In this document: positions 39,059-48,171 of the stretch, piece by piece | How positions within the stretch are numbered: position 1 is the first letter of the stretch | Layout of the letters: each line of letters opens with the position of its first letter | Origin: Streptomyces sp. CBMA291 | Lineage (GTDB): Bacteria; Actinomycetota; Actinomycetes; Streptomycetales; Streptomycetaceae | Assembly: GCF_014596525.1 (NCBI RefSeq) | Contig: NZ_MSJP01000028.1 | Coordinates: 1-64,000, forward strand | Direction of reading: 5' to 3' | DNA length: 64,000 nucleotides | Program-made: the position numbers and the translations under genes | The notes under the pieces: model-generated | Seen by the model: only the letters and a program-made list of their open reading frames with translations | What the model was told of the DNA's origin: nothing | The model's database searches: none

Positions 39059-40525
39059 TCAGCCCTTGGTCTTCATGACCGCCTTCATGACGGCCTTCGC
39101 GATCGGGGCGGCGAGACCGCCACCGCTGATGTCCTCGCGGTCGGTGCCCTGGGAGTCCTCGACGACGACGGCGACCGCGACCGGGGAGCCCTCGGCGGTC
39201 TTCGCGTACGAGATGAACCAGGCGTACGGGCGCTTGGCGTTCTTCTCGCCGTGCTGGGCCGTACCCGTCTTGCCGCCGACCCTGACGCCGTCCATGTGCA
39301 GATCGGCGTTGCCGCCGGTGCCCTTGGTGACGACGCTCTCCATCATCTGCTGGAGGAGCTGGGCGTTCTTCGGCGAGACCGGGCGGCTCATCTCCTTGGG
39401 CTCGTTCTGCTTGACGAGGTCGACGTTCGGGGCGCGCAGCTGGTCGATCATGTACGGCTGCATCAGCTTGCCGTCGTTGGCGATCGCCGCCGTGACCATC
39501 GCCATCTGGAGCGGGGTGGTCGCGGTGTTGAACTGGCCGATCGAGGAGAGCGCGTTGCCGCCGCGGTCGGCCTTCTTGTCGTAGACCGAGGCGGAGGAGC
39601 GGACCGGGGTGAACTGCTCGGCGTTGAAACCGAACTTCTCGGCCATCTCGACCATCTTGTCGCGGCCCACGTCGTCGCCGAGCTTGGCGAAGACCGAGTT
39701 GCAGGAGACTTCCAGGGCGCGGGTGAGGGTGGCGTTGGCGCAGCCCTGGGCGTGGTTGATCATCTCCCGGTTGGAGAGGGGGATCTTCCAGCCCTCGGGG
39801 GTGTCGGTCGCCGCGTTGATGTCGGTGACCTTGCCGTTCTCCAGTGCGGCGGCGGCGGTGACGACCTTGAAGACGGAGCCGGGGGGGTAGGTCTCGCGCA
39901 GGGCGCGGTTCAGCTTCGGCTTGTTCTTGTCCTTCTCCAGGGCCACCCAGGCCTTCTCGTCCTCGCCGGAGTATCCGGCGAAGGAGGAGGGGTCGTACGA
40001 GGGGGTGGAGGCCAGCGCGAGGATCTTGCCGGTCGTCGGTTCGATGGCGACGACGGCGCCGGTCTTCTTGCCGAGCCCCTCGAAAGCGGCCTTCTGCGCG
40101 GCGCCGTTGAGGGTGGTGACGACGTCGCCGCCCTTCTTCTGCTCGCCGGTGAACATGGCGAGCGTGCGGTCGAAGAAGAGCCGGTCGTCGTTGCCGGTGA
40201 GGATGCCGTCCTCGATCTTCTCGATCTGGTTGGCGTCGTACGCCTGCGAGGCGTAGCCGGTCACCGGGGCCCACATGGGGCCGTCGATGTAGGTGCGCTT
40301 GAACTTGTAGAACGTGTCCTTGGAGTCGACGGAGCCGGTGATGGGCTTGCCGTCGACGATGATGTTGCCGCGCTCGTTCGCGTACCGCTCGATCTGCACC
40401 CGGCGGTTCTTGGGGTGGGAGGTCAGCTCGTCGGCGCGGACGAACTGGAGCCAGTTGTCGCGCAGGAGCAGGGCGAGGACGAGCAGGCCACAGAAGATCG
40501 CGACCCGCCGCAGCGGCTTGTTCAC
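39059..40525 (-). CDS. pbpA: Class B penicillin-binding protein (PbpA)
   Basis: A 488-residue peptidoglycan transpeptidase. N-terminal membrane anchor (RVAIFCGLLVLALLL), a pedestal region, then the penicillin-binding domain with the nucleophile in PPGSVFK (S217), SCN at 274-276 and KTGT near 425. The partner polymerase is the SEDS protein encoded just upstream, whose stop overlaps this GTG start (GTGA). Confidence 0.96.
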   Translation of the reverse strand: MNKPLRRVAIFCGLLVLALLLRDNWLQFVRADELTSHPKNRRVQIERYANERGNIIVDGKPITGSVDSKDTFYKFKRTYIDGPMWAPVTGYASQAYDANQIEKIEDGILTGNDDRLFFDRTLAMFTGEQKKGGDVVTTLNGAAQKAAFEGLGKKTGAVVAIEPTTGKILALASTPSYDPSSFAGYSGEDEKAWVALEKDKNKPKLNRALRETYPPGSVFKVVTAAAALENGKVTDINAATDTPEGWKIPLSNREMINHAQGCANATLTRALEVSCNSVFAKLGDDVGRDKMVEMAEKFGFNAEQFTPVRSSASVYDKKADRGGNALSSIGQFNTATTPLQMAMVTAAIANDGKLMQPYMIDQLRAPNVDLVKQNEPKEMSRPVSPKNAQLLQQMMESVVTKGTGGNADLHMDGVRVGGKTGTAQHGEKNAKRPYAWFISYAKTAEGSPVAVAVVVEDSQGTDREDISGGGLAAPIAKAVMKAVMKTKG

Positions 40526-41964
40526 GGACGGACCACCTGGGTCATCTCGGCGTCGGGGGACGGGGCGGGCGCGGGCGCGGGGCGGCGCGCGGTGTCGCTG
40601 ATCCGGATCAGGATGCCGATCAGGGCCCAGTTCGCGATCACGGAGGAACCGCCGTACGCGAGGAACGGCATGGTCATACCGGTGAGCGGGATGAGGCCCA
40701 TGACACCGCCGGCGACGACGAAGATCTGGAGGGCGAAGGCGCCGGAGAGGCCCATCGCGAGCAGCTTGCCGAAGGGGTCGCGGGCGGCGAGGGCGGTGCG
40801 GACACCGCGCTCGACGATCAGACCGTAGAGCAGCAGGAAGACCATCACACCGGCGAGGCCGAGTTCCTCGCCGACGGTGGCGAAGATGAAGTCGGAGTTC
40901 GCGGCGAAGCCGATGAGGTCGGAGTTGCCCTGGCCGAGACCGGTGCCGAGGATGCCGCCGGAGCCGAACGACATCAGGACCTGGGTCATCTGGTCGCAGG
41001 CGTACGCCATGTTGGTGCCGGGAGGAGCCGTCTTCAGACACTCGAAGGGGTCGATCCAGGCCGCCACGCGGGACTGGACGTGGCTGGCGAAGGAGCTGAC
41101 GGCGACCGCGCCGCCCGACGCCATCAGCAGACCCATGACGATCCAGCTGGTCCGCTCGGTGGCCACGTACAGCATGATCACGAACATGCCGAAGAACAGC
41201 AGCGAGGTGCCGAGGTCGTTCTCGAAGACCAGGATGAGGAGGCTGACCGCCCAGATCGTGAGGATCGGGCCGAGGTCGCGGCCACGCGGCAGGTAGAGCC
41301 CCATGAACCGGCGGCTGGCCAGTGCCAGCGCGTCCCGCTTCACCATCAGATAACCGGAGAAGAACACGGCGAGGACCAGCTTGGCGAACTCGCCGGGCTG
41401 GATGGAGAAGCCGCCGACGTTGATCCAGATCTTGGCGCCGAAGACGTCCGTGCCCAGACCGGGGACGAGCGGCAGCAGCAGCAGGACGAGCGCGACCGCC
41501 ATCGAGATGTACGTGTAGCGCTGGAGGATCCGGTGGTCCTTCAGGACCAGCAGCACGCCGATGAGCATGGCGACGCCGATCGCCGAGTACATCATCTGAC
41601 TGGGGGCGTCGGGGCTGAAACTGCCGTGCTCCCGGATGGACTTGGCGATCAGCCGGGGCGACTGGTCGAGCCGCCAGATCAGCACCAGGCCGAGCCCGTT
41701 GAGCAGGGTCGCGAGGGGCAGCAGCAGCGGGTCCGCGTACGGTGCCCACTTCCGCACCACCAGGTGCGCGACACCCGCGAGCAGGGTCAGGCCGAGGCCG
41801 TAACCGAGCATGCCTGCCGGGACCTTGCCGTCGATGGCCAGGCCCACGTTGAGGTACGCGAACACCGGGATGACGACGGCGAACGCGAGCAGCGCCAGCT
41901 CCGTGTTGCGGCGGCTCGGTGCCTCGATCGCGCCGATCGTGGTCGTGTTGGTGACAACGCTCAT
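40522..41964 (-). CDS. SEDS peptidoglycan glycosyltransferase, FtsW/RodA family
   Basis: A 480-residue polytopic protein with ten or more helices that polymerises lipid II. The family motifs are visible: VFGAKIWINVGGFSIQPGEFAKL, FENDLGTSLL and the extracellular catalytic region before LIGFAANSDFIFATVGEELG, then FLAYGGSSVIANWALIGIL. Pairing with PbpA, coupled by a four-base overlap, marks it as the RodA-type partner of this operon. RodA versus an FtsW-like sporulation role cannot be separated from sequence. Confidence 0.94.
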   Translation of the reverse strand: MSVVTNTTTIGAIEAPSRRNTELALLAFAVVIPVFAYLNVGLAIDGKVPAGMLGYGLGLTLLAGVAHLVVRKWAPYADPLLLPLATLLNGLGLVLIWRLDQSPRLIAKSIREHGSFSPDAPSQMMYSAIGVAMLIGVLLVLKDHRILQRYTYISMAVALVLLLLPLVPGLGTDVFGAKIWINVGGFSIQPGEFAKLVLAVFFSGYLMVKRDALALASRRFMGLYLPRGRDLGPILTIWAVSLLILVFENDLGTSLLFFGMFVIMLYVATERTSWIVMGLLMASGGAVAVSSFASHVQSRVAAWIDPFECLKTAPPGTNMAYACDQMTQVLMSFGSGGILGTGLGQGNSDLIGFAANSDFIFATVGEELGLAGVMVFLLLYGLIVERGVRTALAARDPFGKLLAMGLSGAFALQIFVVAGGVMGLIPLTGMTMPFLAYGGSSVIANWALIGILIRISDTARRPAPAPAPSPDAEMTQVVRP

Positions 41965-41990
41965 GGTGGTGAAAGGCCCCCTACGGGTGC

Positions 41991-43484
41991 TTACTGCTTG
42001 CCGCAGTTCGAGGCCAGCCGCTGCTCCTCCGCGGTAAGGGCGGGACCCGGCGACGGAGCGGCTGTGGTGGGCTTGGATTCGGGTGCGGCGGCGCCGTCCG
42101 CGTTCTCGGGCGTCTCGGCCGGCTTGGTCGGCTGGGCGGCGGCCTTCTCGGAGGCGGCCCGGCGCTGCTCGGTCTTCTTGCAGGCGGAGACCTGGAGAGC
42201 CAGCTCGGAGATCTTCGTACGGGCCTTGTCGAGGCTGCCGCCCGCGATCGTGTCCTCGACCTGCTTCCGCTGGTACGCGGGAAGGTACTTGAGCTCGATC
42301 TCGGGGTGGTCCTGCTCGACCTTCGACATCGAGATCCACGCCAGGTCCTGGCTGATGCCCTGGTAGAGCGCCACGTGCTGGTCCTTGGCCCCGACGAAGT
42401 ACTGCTTCTGCGTCCAGCGCCAGCCGCCGTAGAGACCGCCGCCGACGAGGGCCAGGACGAGGACGAGGAAGAAGAGGCGCTTGAGCCACTTGAGGCCCGT
42501 CCGCGGCTTCACGAAGTCGTCGTCCGTGTACTCCTCGTAGGAGCCTTGCGGGGCCATGCCGTAGCCGTGGTCGTCGCCGCTGCCGGGCGGGCCGAACCCA
42601 CCGGCGGGCGGCTGCTGGTGCGAGGCCGGGCGGCCGAGACCGGAGGCACGGCCGGCCGGGGTCTGCATCGCCCCGCCGTCGTTCAGCTGCGCCTGGTTCT
42701 CCGCGACCGCGCCCACGATGACCGGGGTGTCGCTGAGGTGACCGGCGAGGGTGTCGCCGCCGTCGACGTCCAGGACGTCGGCGACGATCACCGTGATGTT
42801 GTCGGGGCCACCGCCGCGCAGCGCGAGCTGGATCAGCTCCTGCACGGTCTCCTGCGGGCCCTGGTAGCTGGCGAGGGTGTCTTCGAGGGTCTGGTGCGAG
42901 ACCACGCCGGACAGGCCGTCCGAGCAGATCAGATAGCGGTCTCCGGCCCGGACCTCACGGATCGACAGATCCGGCTCGACGTGGTCGCCGCTGCCGAGCG
43001 CCCGCATGAGAAGCGAGCGCTGCGGGTGGGTCGTCGCCTCCTCCTCGGTGATCCGGCCCTCGTCGACGAGCCGCTGCACCCAGGTGTGGTCCTGTGTGAT
43101 CTGGGTCAGCACCCCGTCGCGGAGCAGATAGGCGCGGGAGTCGCCGACGTGCACCAGACCGAGCCGCTGGCCGGTCCAGAGCAGGGCGGTGAGCGTGGTG
43201 CCCATGCCTTCGAGCTGCGGGTCCTCCTCGACCATCATCCGCAGCTGGTCGTTGGCGCGCTGCACCGCCGTGCCCAGCGAGGTGAGGATGTCGGAGCCCG
43301 GGACGTCGTCGTCGAGGGTGACGAGGGTGGAGATCACCTCGGAGGAGGCGACCTCCCCGGCCGCCTGGCCGCCCATGCCGTCGGCGATCGCGAGAAGGCG
43401 CGGACCGGCGTATCCCGAGTCCTCGTTCCCCTCGCGGATCATGCCCTTGTGCGAGCCCGCGGCGAATCGCAAGGACAGTGTCAT
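41991..43484 (-). CDS. PP2C-family Ser/Thr phosphatase (PstP type)
   Basis: A 497-residue phosphatase that reverses PknB phosphorylation. The metal-dependent catalytic domain (residues 1-240) shows HKGMIREGNEDSG, LLAIADGMGGQAAGEVAS, GTTLTAL, VGDSRAYLLRDG, ICSDGLSGVV and GGGPDNITVIV. A Gly/Pro/Ala linker leads to a membrane helix (WLKRLFFLVLVLALVGGGLYGGW, about residue 335) and an external tail with SACKKTE and a C-terminal CGKQ. The ATG at 43484 has AGG six bases upstream; the GTG two codons earlier is an alternative. Confidence 0.94.
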   Translation of the reverse strand: MTLSLRFAAGSHKGMIREGNEDSGYAGPRLLAIADGMGGQAAGEVASSEVISTLVTLDDDVPGSDILTSLGTAVQRANDQLRMMVEEDPQLEGMGTTLTALLWTGQRLGLVHVGDSRAYLLRDGVLTQITQDHTWVQRLVDEGRITEEEATTHPQRSLLMRALGSGDHVEPDLSIREVRAGDRYLICSDGLSGVVSHQTLEDTLASYQGPQETVQELIQLALRGGGPDNITVIVADVLDVDGGDTLAGHLSDTPVIVGAVAENQAQLNDGGAMQTPAGRASGLGRPASHQQPPAGGFGPPGSGDDHGYGMAPQGSYEEYTDDDFVKPRTGLKWLKRLFFLVLVLALVGGGLYGGWRWTQKQYFVGAKDQHVALYQGISQDLAWISMSKVEQDHPEIELKYLPAYQRKQVEDTIAGGSLDKARTKISELALQVSACKKTEQRRAASEKAAAQPTKPAETPENADGAAAPESKPTTAAPSPGPALTAEEQRLASNCGKQ

Positions 43485-43663
43485 GCGCACCTGCCCTGTC
43501 GACGCCTCATCGGGGTACAGCCGGTCTCGACCCACACTGCCCACCCTCCGGTCGATCCGGTCACACCGGTCGCTTCGATCGCTCCGGTCGGGAGCGTGGC
43601 ACGGACGCTGGAGGGGCCCGTCCCGACTCGCTCGCTCCGCTCGCGCCTATTCATGATGTAGCA

Positions 43664-44191
43664 CTACTTCCGCAGCTCGATGACGGTCTTGCCGATGCGG
43701 ATCGGCGCGCCCAGCGGAATCGGGGTCGCGGTGGTGAGGCGGGTCCGGTCGAGGTACGTGCCGTTGGTGGACCCGAGGTCCTCGACGATCCACTGCCCGT
43801 CCCGGTCCGGGTAGATCCGGGCGTGGCGGCTGGAGGCGTAGTCGTCGTCGAGGACGATCGTCGAGTCGTGCGCCCGGCCCAGCGTGATCGTCTGGCCCTG
43901 GAGGGCGACGGTCGTGCCGGTGAGGGTGCCCTCGGAGACGACGAGTTTGGTCGGGGCGCCCCGGCGCTGCCGCCCGCCGCCCGCGCTCTGCTGGCCGCGC
44001 TGCTGCGGTGGCGCGGCGGTCTGCCGCGCCTGCTGCTGTTGTTGGGGTCGCGCCTCCTGGCGCCGTGAACCGCGCTGGGTGACCCGCGTACCGAAAAGGT
44101 CACTGCGGATGACCTGGACGGCCACGATGACGAACAGCCACAGAACGGCCAGGAAACCCAACCGCATGACCGTCAGGGTCAGCTCTGACAT
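43664..44191 (-). CDS. fhaB: FHA-domain membrane protein (FhaB type)
   Basis: A 175-residue protein with one N-terminal helix (LTVMRLGFLAVLWLFVIVAVQVI), a Gln/Arg/Pro-rich linker and a C-terminal forkhead-associated domain (ITLGRAHDSTIVLDDDYASSRHARI, DLGSTNGTYLDRTRL). The GR..S..SRH..STNG residues that bind phosphothreonine are intact. It is thought to recruit phosphorylated partners to the growth or division machinery. It begins ten bases after fhaA. Confidence 0.93.
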   Translation of the reverse strand: MSELTLTVMRLGFLAVLWLFVIVAVQVIRSDLFGTRVTQRGSRRQEARPQQQQQARQTAAPPQQRGQQSAGGGRQRRGAPTKLVVSEGTLTGTTVALQGQTITLGRAHDSTIVLDDDYASSRHARIYPDRDGQWIVEDLGSTNGTYLDRTRLTTATPIPLGAPIRIGKTVIELRK

Positions 44192-44201
44192 TGCCCCCGC
44201 T

Positions 44202-45056
44202 TCACCCTTCGGCTTGCCGGTAAACGATGGTGGTGCTGCCCACGACGATCCGCGAGCCGTCGCGGAGCGTAGCGCGGGTGGTGTGCTGCCCGTCCACCAC
44301 GATGCCGTTGGTGGATCCCAGATCCTGGATCGTCGAGGGCGTTCCGGTCCGGATCTCGCAGTGCCGGCGGGACACGCCGGGATCGTCGATCCTCACGTCC
44401 GCGTCGGTGCTGCGGCCGAGGACCAGGGTCGAGCGCGAGATCTGGTGGCGGGTGCCGTTGATCTCGATCCAGCGGCGCGTCTGGGCGCCTGCCCCGCCGG
44501 TGCCGCCGGGGCCGGGGGCCCCTGCCGCGGGCCGGTGACCGGGCGTGCCGGGAGGCGGGGACGCGGGCATGGGCGGGGCGCCGGCCGGGGGATACCCGTA
44601 GCCGCCGCGGCCCTGCGCCTGGCCCTGCTGCTGGTGGGGCTGGTGTCCGCCTGCGGGCGGCTGCGGCTGCGGCTGGGACGTGCTTGACGCCAGCGTGCGG
44701 CTGCGGACGCGGTACAGACCGGTGTCGAGGTCCTCGGCCTTCTCCAGATGGACCTTGATCGGGCCCATGAAGGTGTACCGCTGCTGCTTCGCGTAGTCCC
44801 GGACCAGGCCCGCGAGCTCGTCGCCGAGCTGACCCGAGTAGGGGCTGAGACGCTCGTAGTCCGGCGTGCTCAGCTCCACGATGAAGTCGTTGGGGACGAC
44901 GGTCCGTTCGCGGTTCCAGATCTGCGCGTTGTTGTCGCACTCGCGCTGGAGCGCGCCCGCGATCTCGACAGGCTGGACCTCGGACTTGAAGACCTTGGCG
45001 AAGGTGCCGTTGACCAGACCTTCGAGACGCTGCTCGAAACGCTTCATGACTCCCAT
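44202..45056 (-). CDS. fhaA: FHA-domain protein with DUF3662 (FhaA type)
   Basis: A 284-residue cytoplasmic protein. The DUF3662 domain (1-120) opens MGVMKRFEQRLEGLVNGTFA and includes QPVEIAGALQRECDNNAQIW. A Gln/Pro/Gly linker follows, then an FHA domain (about 190-280) with LVLGRSTDADVRIDDPGVSRRHCEI and DLGSTNGIVVDG. Phosphothreonine-binding residues are intact; the mycobacterial counterpart binds the PknB-phosphorylated pseudokinase MviN. The ATG at 45056 has GGAGGAGG seven bases upstream. First gene of the operon ending in pknB. Confidence 0.95.
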   Translation of the reverse strand: MGVMKRFEQRLEGLVNGTFAKVFKSEVQPVEIAGALQRECDNNAQIWNRERTVVPNDFIVELSTPDYERLSPYSGQLGDELAGLVRDYAKQQRYTFMGPIKVHLEKAEDLDTGLYRVRSRTLASSTSQPQPQPPAGGHQPHQQQGQAQGRGGYGYPPAGAPPMPASPPPGTPGHRPAAGAPGPGGTGGAGAQTRRWIEINGTRHQISRSTLVLGRSTDADVRIDDPGVSRRHCEIRTGTPSTIQDLGSTNGIVVDGQHTTRATLRDGSRIVVGSTTIVYRQAEG

Positions 45057-45466
45057 GGGGCACCTCCTCCGTCGTTGTCGTCCTGGTACTGCTTACAGAT
45101 CGTATCCACGCGTCGGGAAATCGGCTGGTTCCCCTTCCCCGCCCTGTGGACGAGTGTCACCTCTCACAGGCTTTCCCCACGGATCGTAGAGGCGCCCTGT
45201 GGACAGTGTCCCGCACCTGGCTGTGGGGAGAGGGCGAGAGGGTTCCCGTACGGAGGCCCGGAGCGGGTGTCCCGGACGGTTCCGGGGCGGTCCGTACCGT
45301 TCCTCCGCCGATGCTCCTCCCCCGCGCCGTCGCCCCCTCCCCTCACCTTGTTCTGCCCGAGCGCGGCCGAAACAACGGATGTGAATCCACGGCCTGCGAC
45401 GTGCTAATCTTCAGATGTCGCCAGGCGCTCACACCGAAAGGTGAGGGAGCCCGGAGCACACCCAAT
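45057..45466. promoter_or_regulatory. fhaA / tRNA-Leu divergent promoter region
   Basis: A 410-base gene-free gap. TAATCT at 45405-45410 lies 18 bases after GTGAAT (45381-45386) and 57 bases before tRNA-Leu, its likely promoter; the word CTAATCTTCAG matches the tRNA-Ile promoter. On the fhaA side, three box-like words (TGTGGACGA, TGTGGACAG, CTGTGGGGA) lie at about 45145-45230. Confidence 0.5.
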
Positions 45467-45553
45467 GCGCGGGTGGCGGAATAGGCAGACGCGCTGGATT
45501 CAGGTTCCAGTGCCCGAAAGGGCGTGGGGGTTCAACTCCCCCCTCGCGCACCA
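45467..45553 (+). tRNA. tRNA-Leu (anticodon CAG)
   Basis: An 87-base class II tRNA: acceptor GCGCGGG with CTCGCGC, anticodon CAG at 45501-45503 in loop TTCAGGT, a long variable arm (TGCCCGAAAGGGCG) and T-arm GGGGGTTCAACTCCCCC. CCA is encoded (45551-45553). Confidence 0.96.
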
Positions 45554-45590
45554 GAGGATATCCGTAGGGATGTCCTGGTAGGAACGACGA

Positions 45591-45625
45591 AACGGTCGGC
45601 ATCGCAATGATGCCGACCGTTTTGT
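45591..45625 (+). terminator. Terminator of tRNA-Leu
   Basis: AACGGTCGGCATC pairs with GATGCCGACCGTT around a short loop, followed by TTGTTTG. Confidence 0.88.
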
Positions 45626-46305
45626 TTGCGTTCTGGGGATGCTGGGGATGGGGCGGGGCGGGGCGGGGGCGGGGGTGGGTGCGGGTGTGGGTGGTACGGG
45701 GGTACGTGGACTGCCGGTGGCCTTCGGACCGTCAGCGGCCTTCGGGGGCCCGGCGGCCTCCGAGGGTGTCGGCGGTGTGACTTCCGTCGGGTCGGGCGGT
45801 GACCTGCCGACGCATTGCGGGATGTGATCTGTCTTACTCGATCGGTTCTGCGGGGTGGCTTTCAGGGAGCCGGAAGCCGGAAGACGGAGGCCGGGCGGCG
45901 TCGTCTTGTGGAAGCGGGGGTGTCGTCGCGAGGCGACGGGTGGGGTGTCTGGGGTGTCCGGAGTGTCGGTCGACGGGGTTGACCGTCGTCGGCTGTCGGC
46001 GCGACCGTCGTACTGCCCGGAGAACCCGGTAAGGCCCAGGCCGCCGTTTCACGAAGCCGAGCCGCTGCCGACCGTGCCGACCGTGACGACGGGAGGCGCG
46101 TACAGCTTGTCCGTGTCCCAGACGGTGTCGGTCTGGTGCCCCCCCCCGGCTCTGAGCGCGTGGGGTCGTTGGGCCTTTAGTCCGCTGGGCCGCTGGGCCG
46201 TTGGTTTCCGGTGGGTGAAGTCTCTTTCGTGCCGCGACTTTTGTCGTTGCCGGGCGAGACGAAAGAGAGAAGCCGTGGGCCGAGGGCGCTGCCTAGGGTG
46301 CGAGC
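45626..46305. other. Gene-free spacer with G-tract and inverted repeat
   Basis: A 680-base stretch without a credible gene. Its left end (45634-45704) is a run of GGGG blocks on the plus strand. Near the right end, TCTCTTTCGT (46221-46230) and ACGAAAGAGA (46259-46268) form a perfect 10-bp inverted repeat in front of the histidine kinase gene. The middle is unremarkable and GC-rich. Confidence 0.6.
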
Positions 46306-48129
46306 GTGAAAGCGATGTCGAAGTCGGAGAAGCCGGGCGCGCGGGGGTCGGTGCCCGAGGGCGGGCGGGGGGCCCGTGCGGGTGCCTGGGGCGTTCTCGG
46401 TGCCGCGTGGGCCTGGTTCGCGGTGCCGGGGCAGTGGTCGGGGCGCAGGACCACCGGTGAGCTGGCGTTCGCCGCCGTCCTCGCACTGCTGAGCGCCGGA
46501 ACGGAGGAGCTTCTCGGCGGCGAGGGTCTGCGGCTGGCCGGGGTCGCCGTCGGCTCCGCCCTGCTCTTCCTGGTGCGCCGCAGACTGCCCGCGAGCGTCC
46601 TCGTGGTGACCGCGGGGCTCGCGCCCTTCCTGCCGGGCATGGGGCTGCCGCTGCTCGTCGCGGGCTGGTCGGCGGGCCGGTACGTCGTCGGGGTGGGACG
46701 GGCCCTCGCCGCGTTCATCGTGGCCTTCGTGCTGAACGTCGGCGGCACGGTCCTGGACGTCCTGGACTCGCGGCAGCTGCTCACCGTCGCCCTCATGACG
46801 ACCCTCTACTACCTGGGAGCCGTCCTGGCGCCGGGGCTCGCGCACCGCTACTGGGGACAGCGGCGGACCCTGCTGCACGCCCTCCAGGAGCGCAACGCGC
46901 AGCTGTTGAGGGAGCGTTCCATGGTCGTCTGGCAGGCGCGGCAGCGGGAGCGGCAGCGGATCGCTCAGGACATGCACGACAGCCTCGGGCACCAACTGGC
47001 CCTGATCGCCGTGCACACGGGCGCCCTGGAGGTCGACCGGGAGCTGGGCGACCGGCAGCGCGAGGTGGTCGGCGTCCTGCGGAACGCGTCGGTGACGGCG
47101 ATGCACGAGCTGCGGGAGGTCGTCGGGATACTCAGGGACGGCGTCGAGGCCTCGGGCGGCGAGACGGCCGGCTCCGCGCGGACCGGGGACGAGACGGGCA
47201 GGGCGGCGCGCGGGATAGCGGGCATCGAGGGACTCGTGGAGTCGGCACGGGCCGCCGGGACCGAGGTCGGGCTGCGCAGCGCGGGGGAGGAACGGCCACT
47301 GGCGCCGGCCGCCGACCACGCCGTGTACAGGATCGTCCAGGAGGCCCTGACGAACGCCTACAAGTACGCCCCCGGCTCCCCGATCGGAGTCGAACTGCGC
47401 TACGAGCCCGACACGTTCGTCGTCGAGGTCGTCAACGCCCGGCCCACGTCGGGCCCCGCGAAGGACGTCGTCAGCGGAGGACAGGGGCTGACCGGCCTCG
47501 CGGAGCGGGCGCGGCTCGTCGGCGGCATGTGCCACGCGGGCCCGGCCGACGGAGGCGGCTTCCGCGTCGCGGGAATGCTGCCGTACGGGGCCGCGCCCGT
47601 GGCGGAGGCGGCTCCTTTGGTCGATGCGGCCGACGACTTCCGGCAGCAGACCACCAGGCCCCTGGCGGGAGATGGTCGTCCGGTCGAGGTCGGACCGGCC
47701 GACTGGACGTTCACGGAGCGGGAGCTGGCCATGGCGGTTCGCGGGGGCAGGGGCAGAAGCACGGGCGGTTCGATCGCGCTGGGCTGCGGCATAGCGTTCG
47801 CCGCGCTGGTGCTGCTCGTGGTCGCGGGGGGATTCGGCCTCTACTTCCTGATGGGATCGGTGAAGGACGGCCTGATCACGGCCGACCAGTACGAGATGAT
47901 CGAGGTCGGGATGACCGAGGCGGACGTACGGGATCTGCTGCCCTCGGGCGACACGATCGCCACCGCGGGCATCGAGGGCAAGGGCCCTGCCGAGCCGGAG
48001 GGTTCGGAGTGCCTGACGCTGATGTCCTACGAGTTCGGTGCCGACTCCGAGAAGGAGCCCGTCTACCGGTTCTGCTTCAAGGACGGCAAGCTGATCGAGA
48101 AGAAGTCGTACGAGATCGACGCGCGGTAG
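46306..48129 (+). CDS. NarL-type sensor histidine kinase with C-terminal membrane-anchored BamE-like domain
   Basis: A 607-residue kinase. Residues about 25-185 hold five or six membrane helices. A dimerisation segment carries the phosphorylated His (H224) in IAQDMHDSLGHQLALIAVH, typical of HisKA_3. The ATPase has an N box (VYRIVQEALTNAYKYAP) and G box (GGQGLTGLAERARLVGG). The unusual part is the end: after a linker comes another helix (ALGCGIAFAALVLLVVAGGFGLYFL, about 487-513) and a folded 95-residue tail with YEMIEVGMTEADVRDLLPSG, similar to the SmpA/BamE fold, and two cysteines (SECLT, YRFCF). Start GTG 46306; ATG 46315 also fits. Operon with the regulator 42 bases on. Confidence 0.9.
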   Translation: MKAMSKSEKPGARGSVPEGGRGARAGAWGVLGAAWAWFAVPGQWSGRRTTGELAFAAVLALLSAGTEELLGGEGLRLAGVAVGSALLFLVRRRLPASVLVVTAGLAPFLPGMGLPLLVAGWSAGRYVVGVGRALAAFIVAFVLNVGGTVLDVLDSRQLLTVALMTTLYYLGAVLAPGLAHRYWGQRRTLLHALQERNAQLLRERSMVVWQARQRERQRIAQDMHDSLGHQLALIAVHTGALEVDRELGDRQREVVGVLRNASVTAMHELREVVGILRDGVEASGGETAGSARTGDETGRAARGIAGIEGLVESARAAGTEVGLRSAGEERPLAPAADHAVYRIVQEALTNAYKYAPGSPIGVELRYEPDTFVVEVVNARPTSGPAKDVVSGGQGLTGLAERARLVGGMCHAGPADGGGFRVAGMLPYGAAPVAEAAPLVDAADDFRQQTTRPLAGDGRPVEVGPADWTFTERELAMAVRGGRGRSTGGSIALGCGIAFAALVLLVVAGGFGLYFLMGSVKDGLITADQYEMIEVGMTEADVRDLLPSGDTIATAGIEGKGPAEPEGSECLTLMSYEFGADSEKEPVYRFCFKDGKLIEKKSYEIDAR

Positions 48130-48171
48130 CGCGCAGGGGACCGCTCGTACCGGAGCACGGGGGAAACAGCT

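Noticed and set aside
38810..40828. A 672-codon open frame on the plus strand
   Set aside because: Antisense to pknB and pbpA, both unmistakable.
45639..45827. Short Gly/Val-rich frame after tRNA-Leu
   Set aside because: No ribosome-binding site, low-complexity G-tract translation, no motif.
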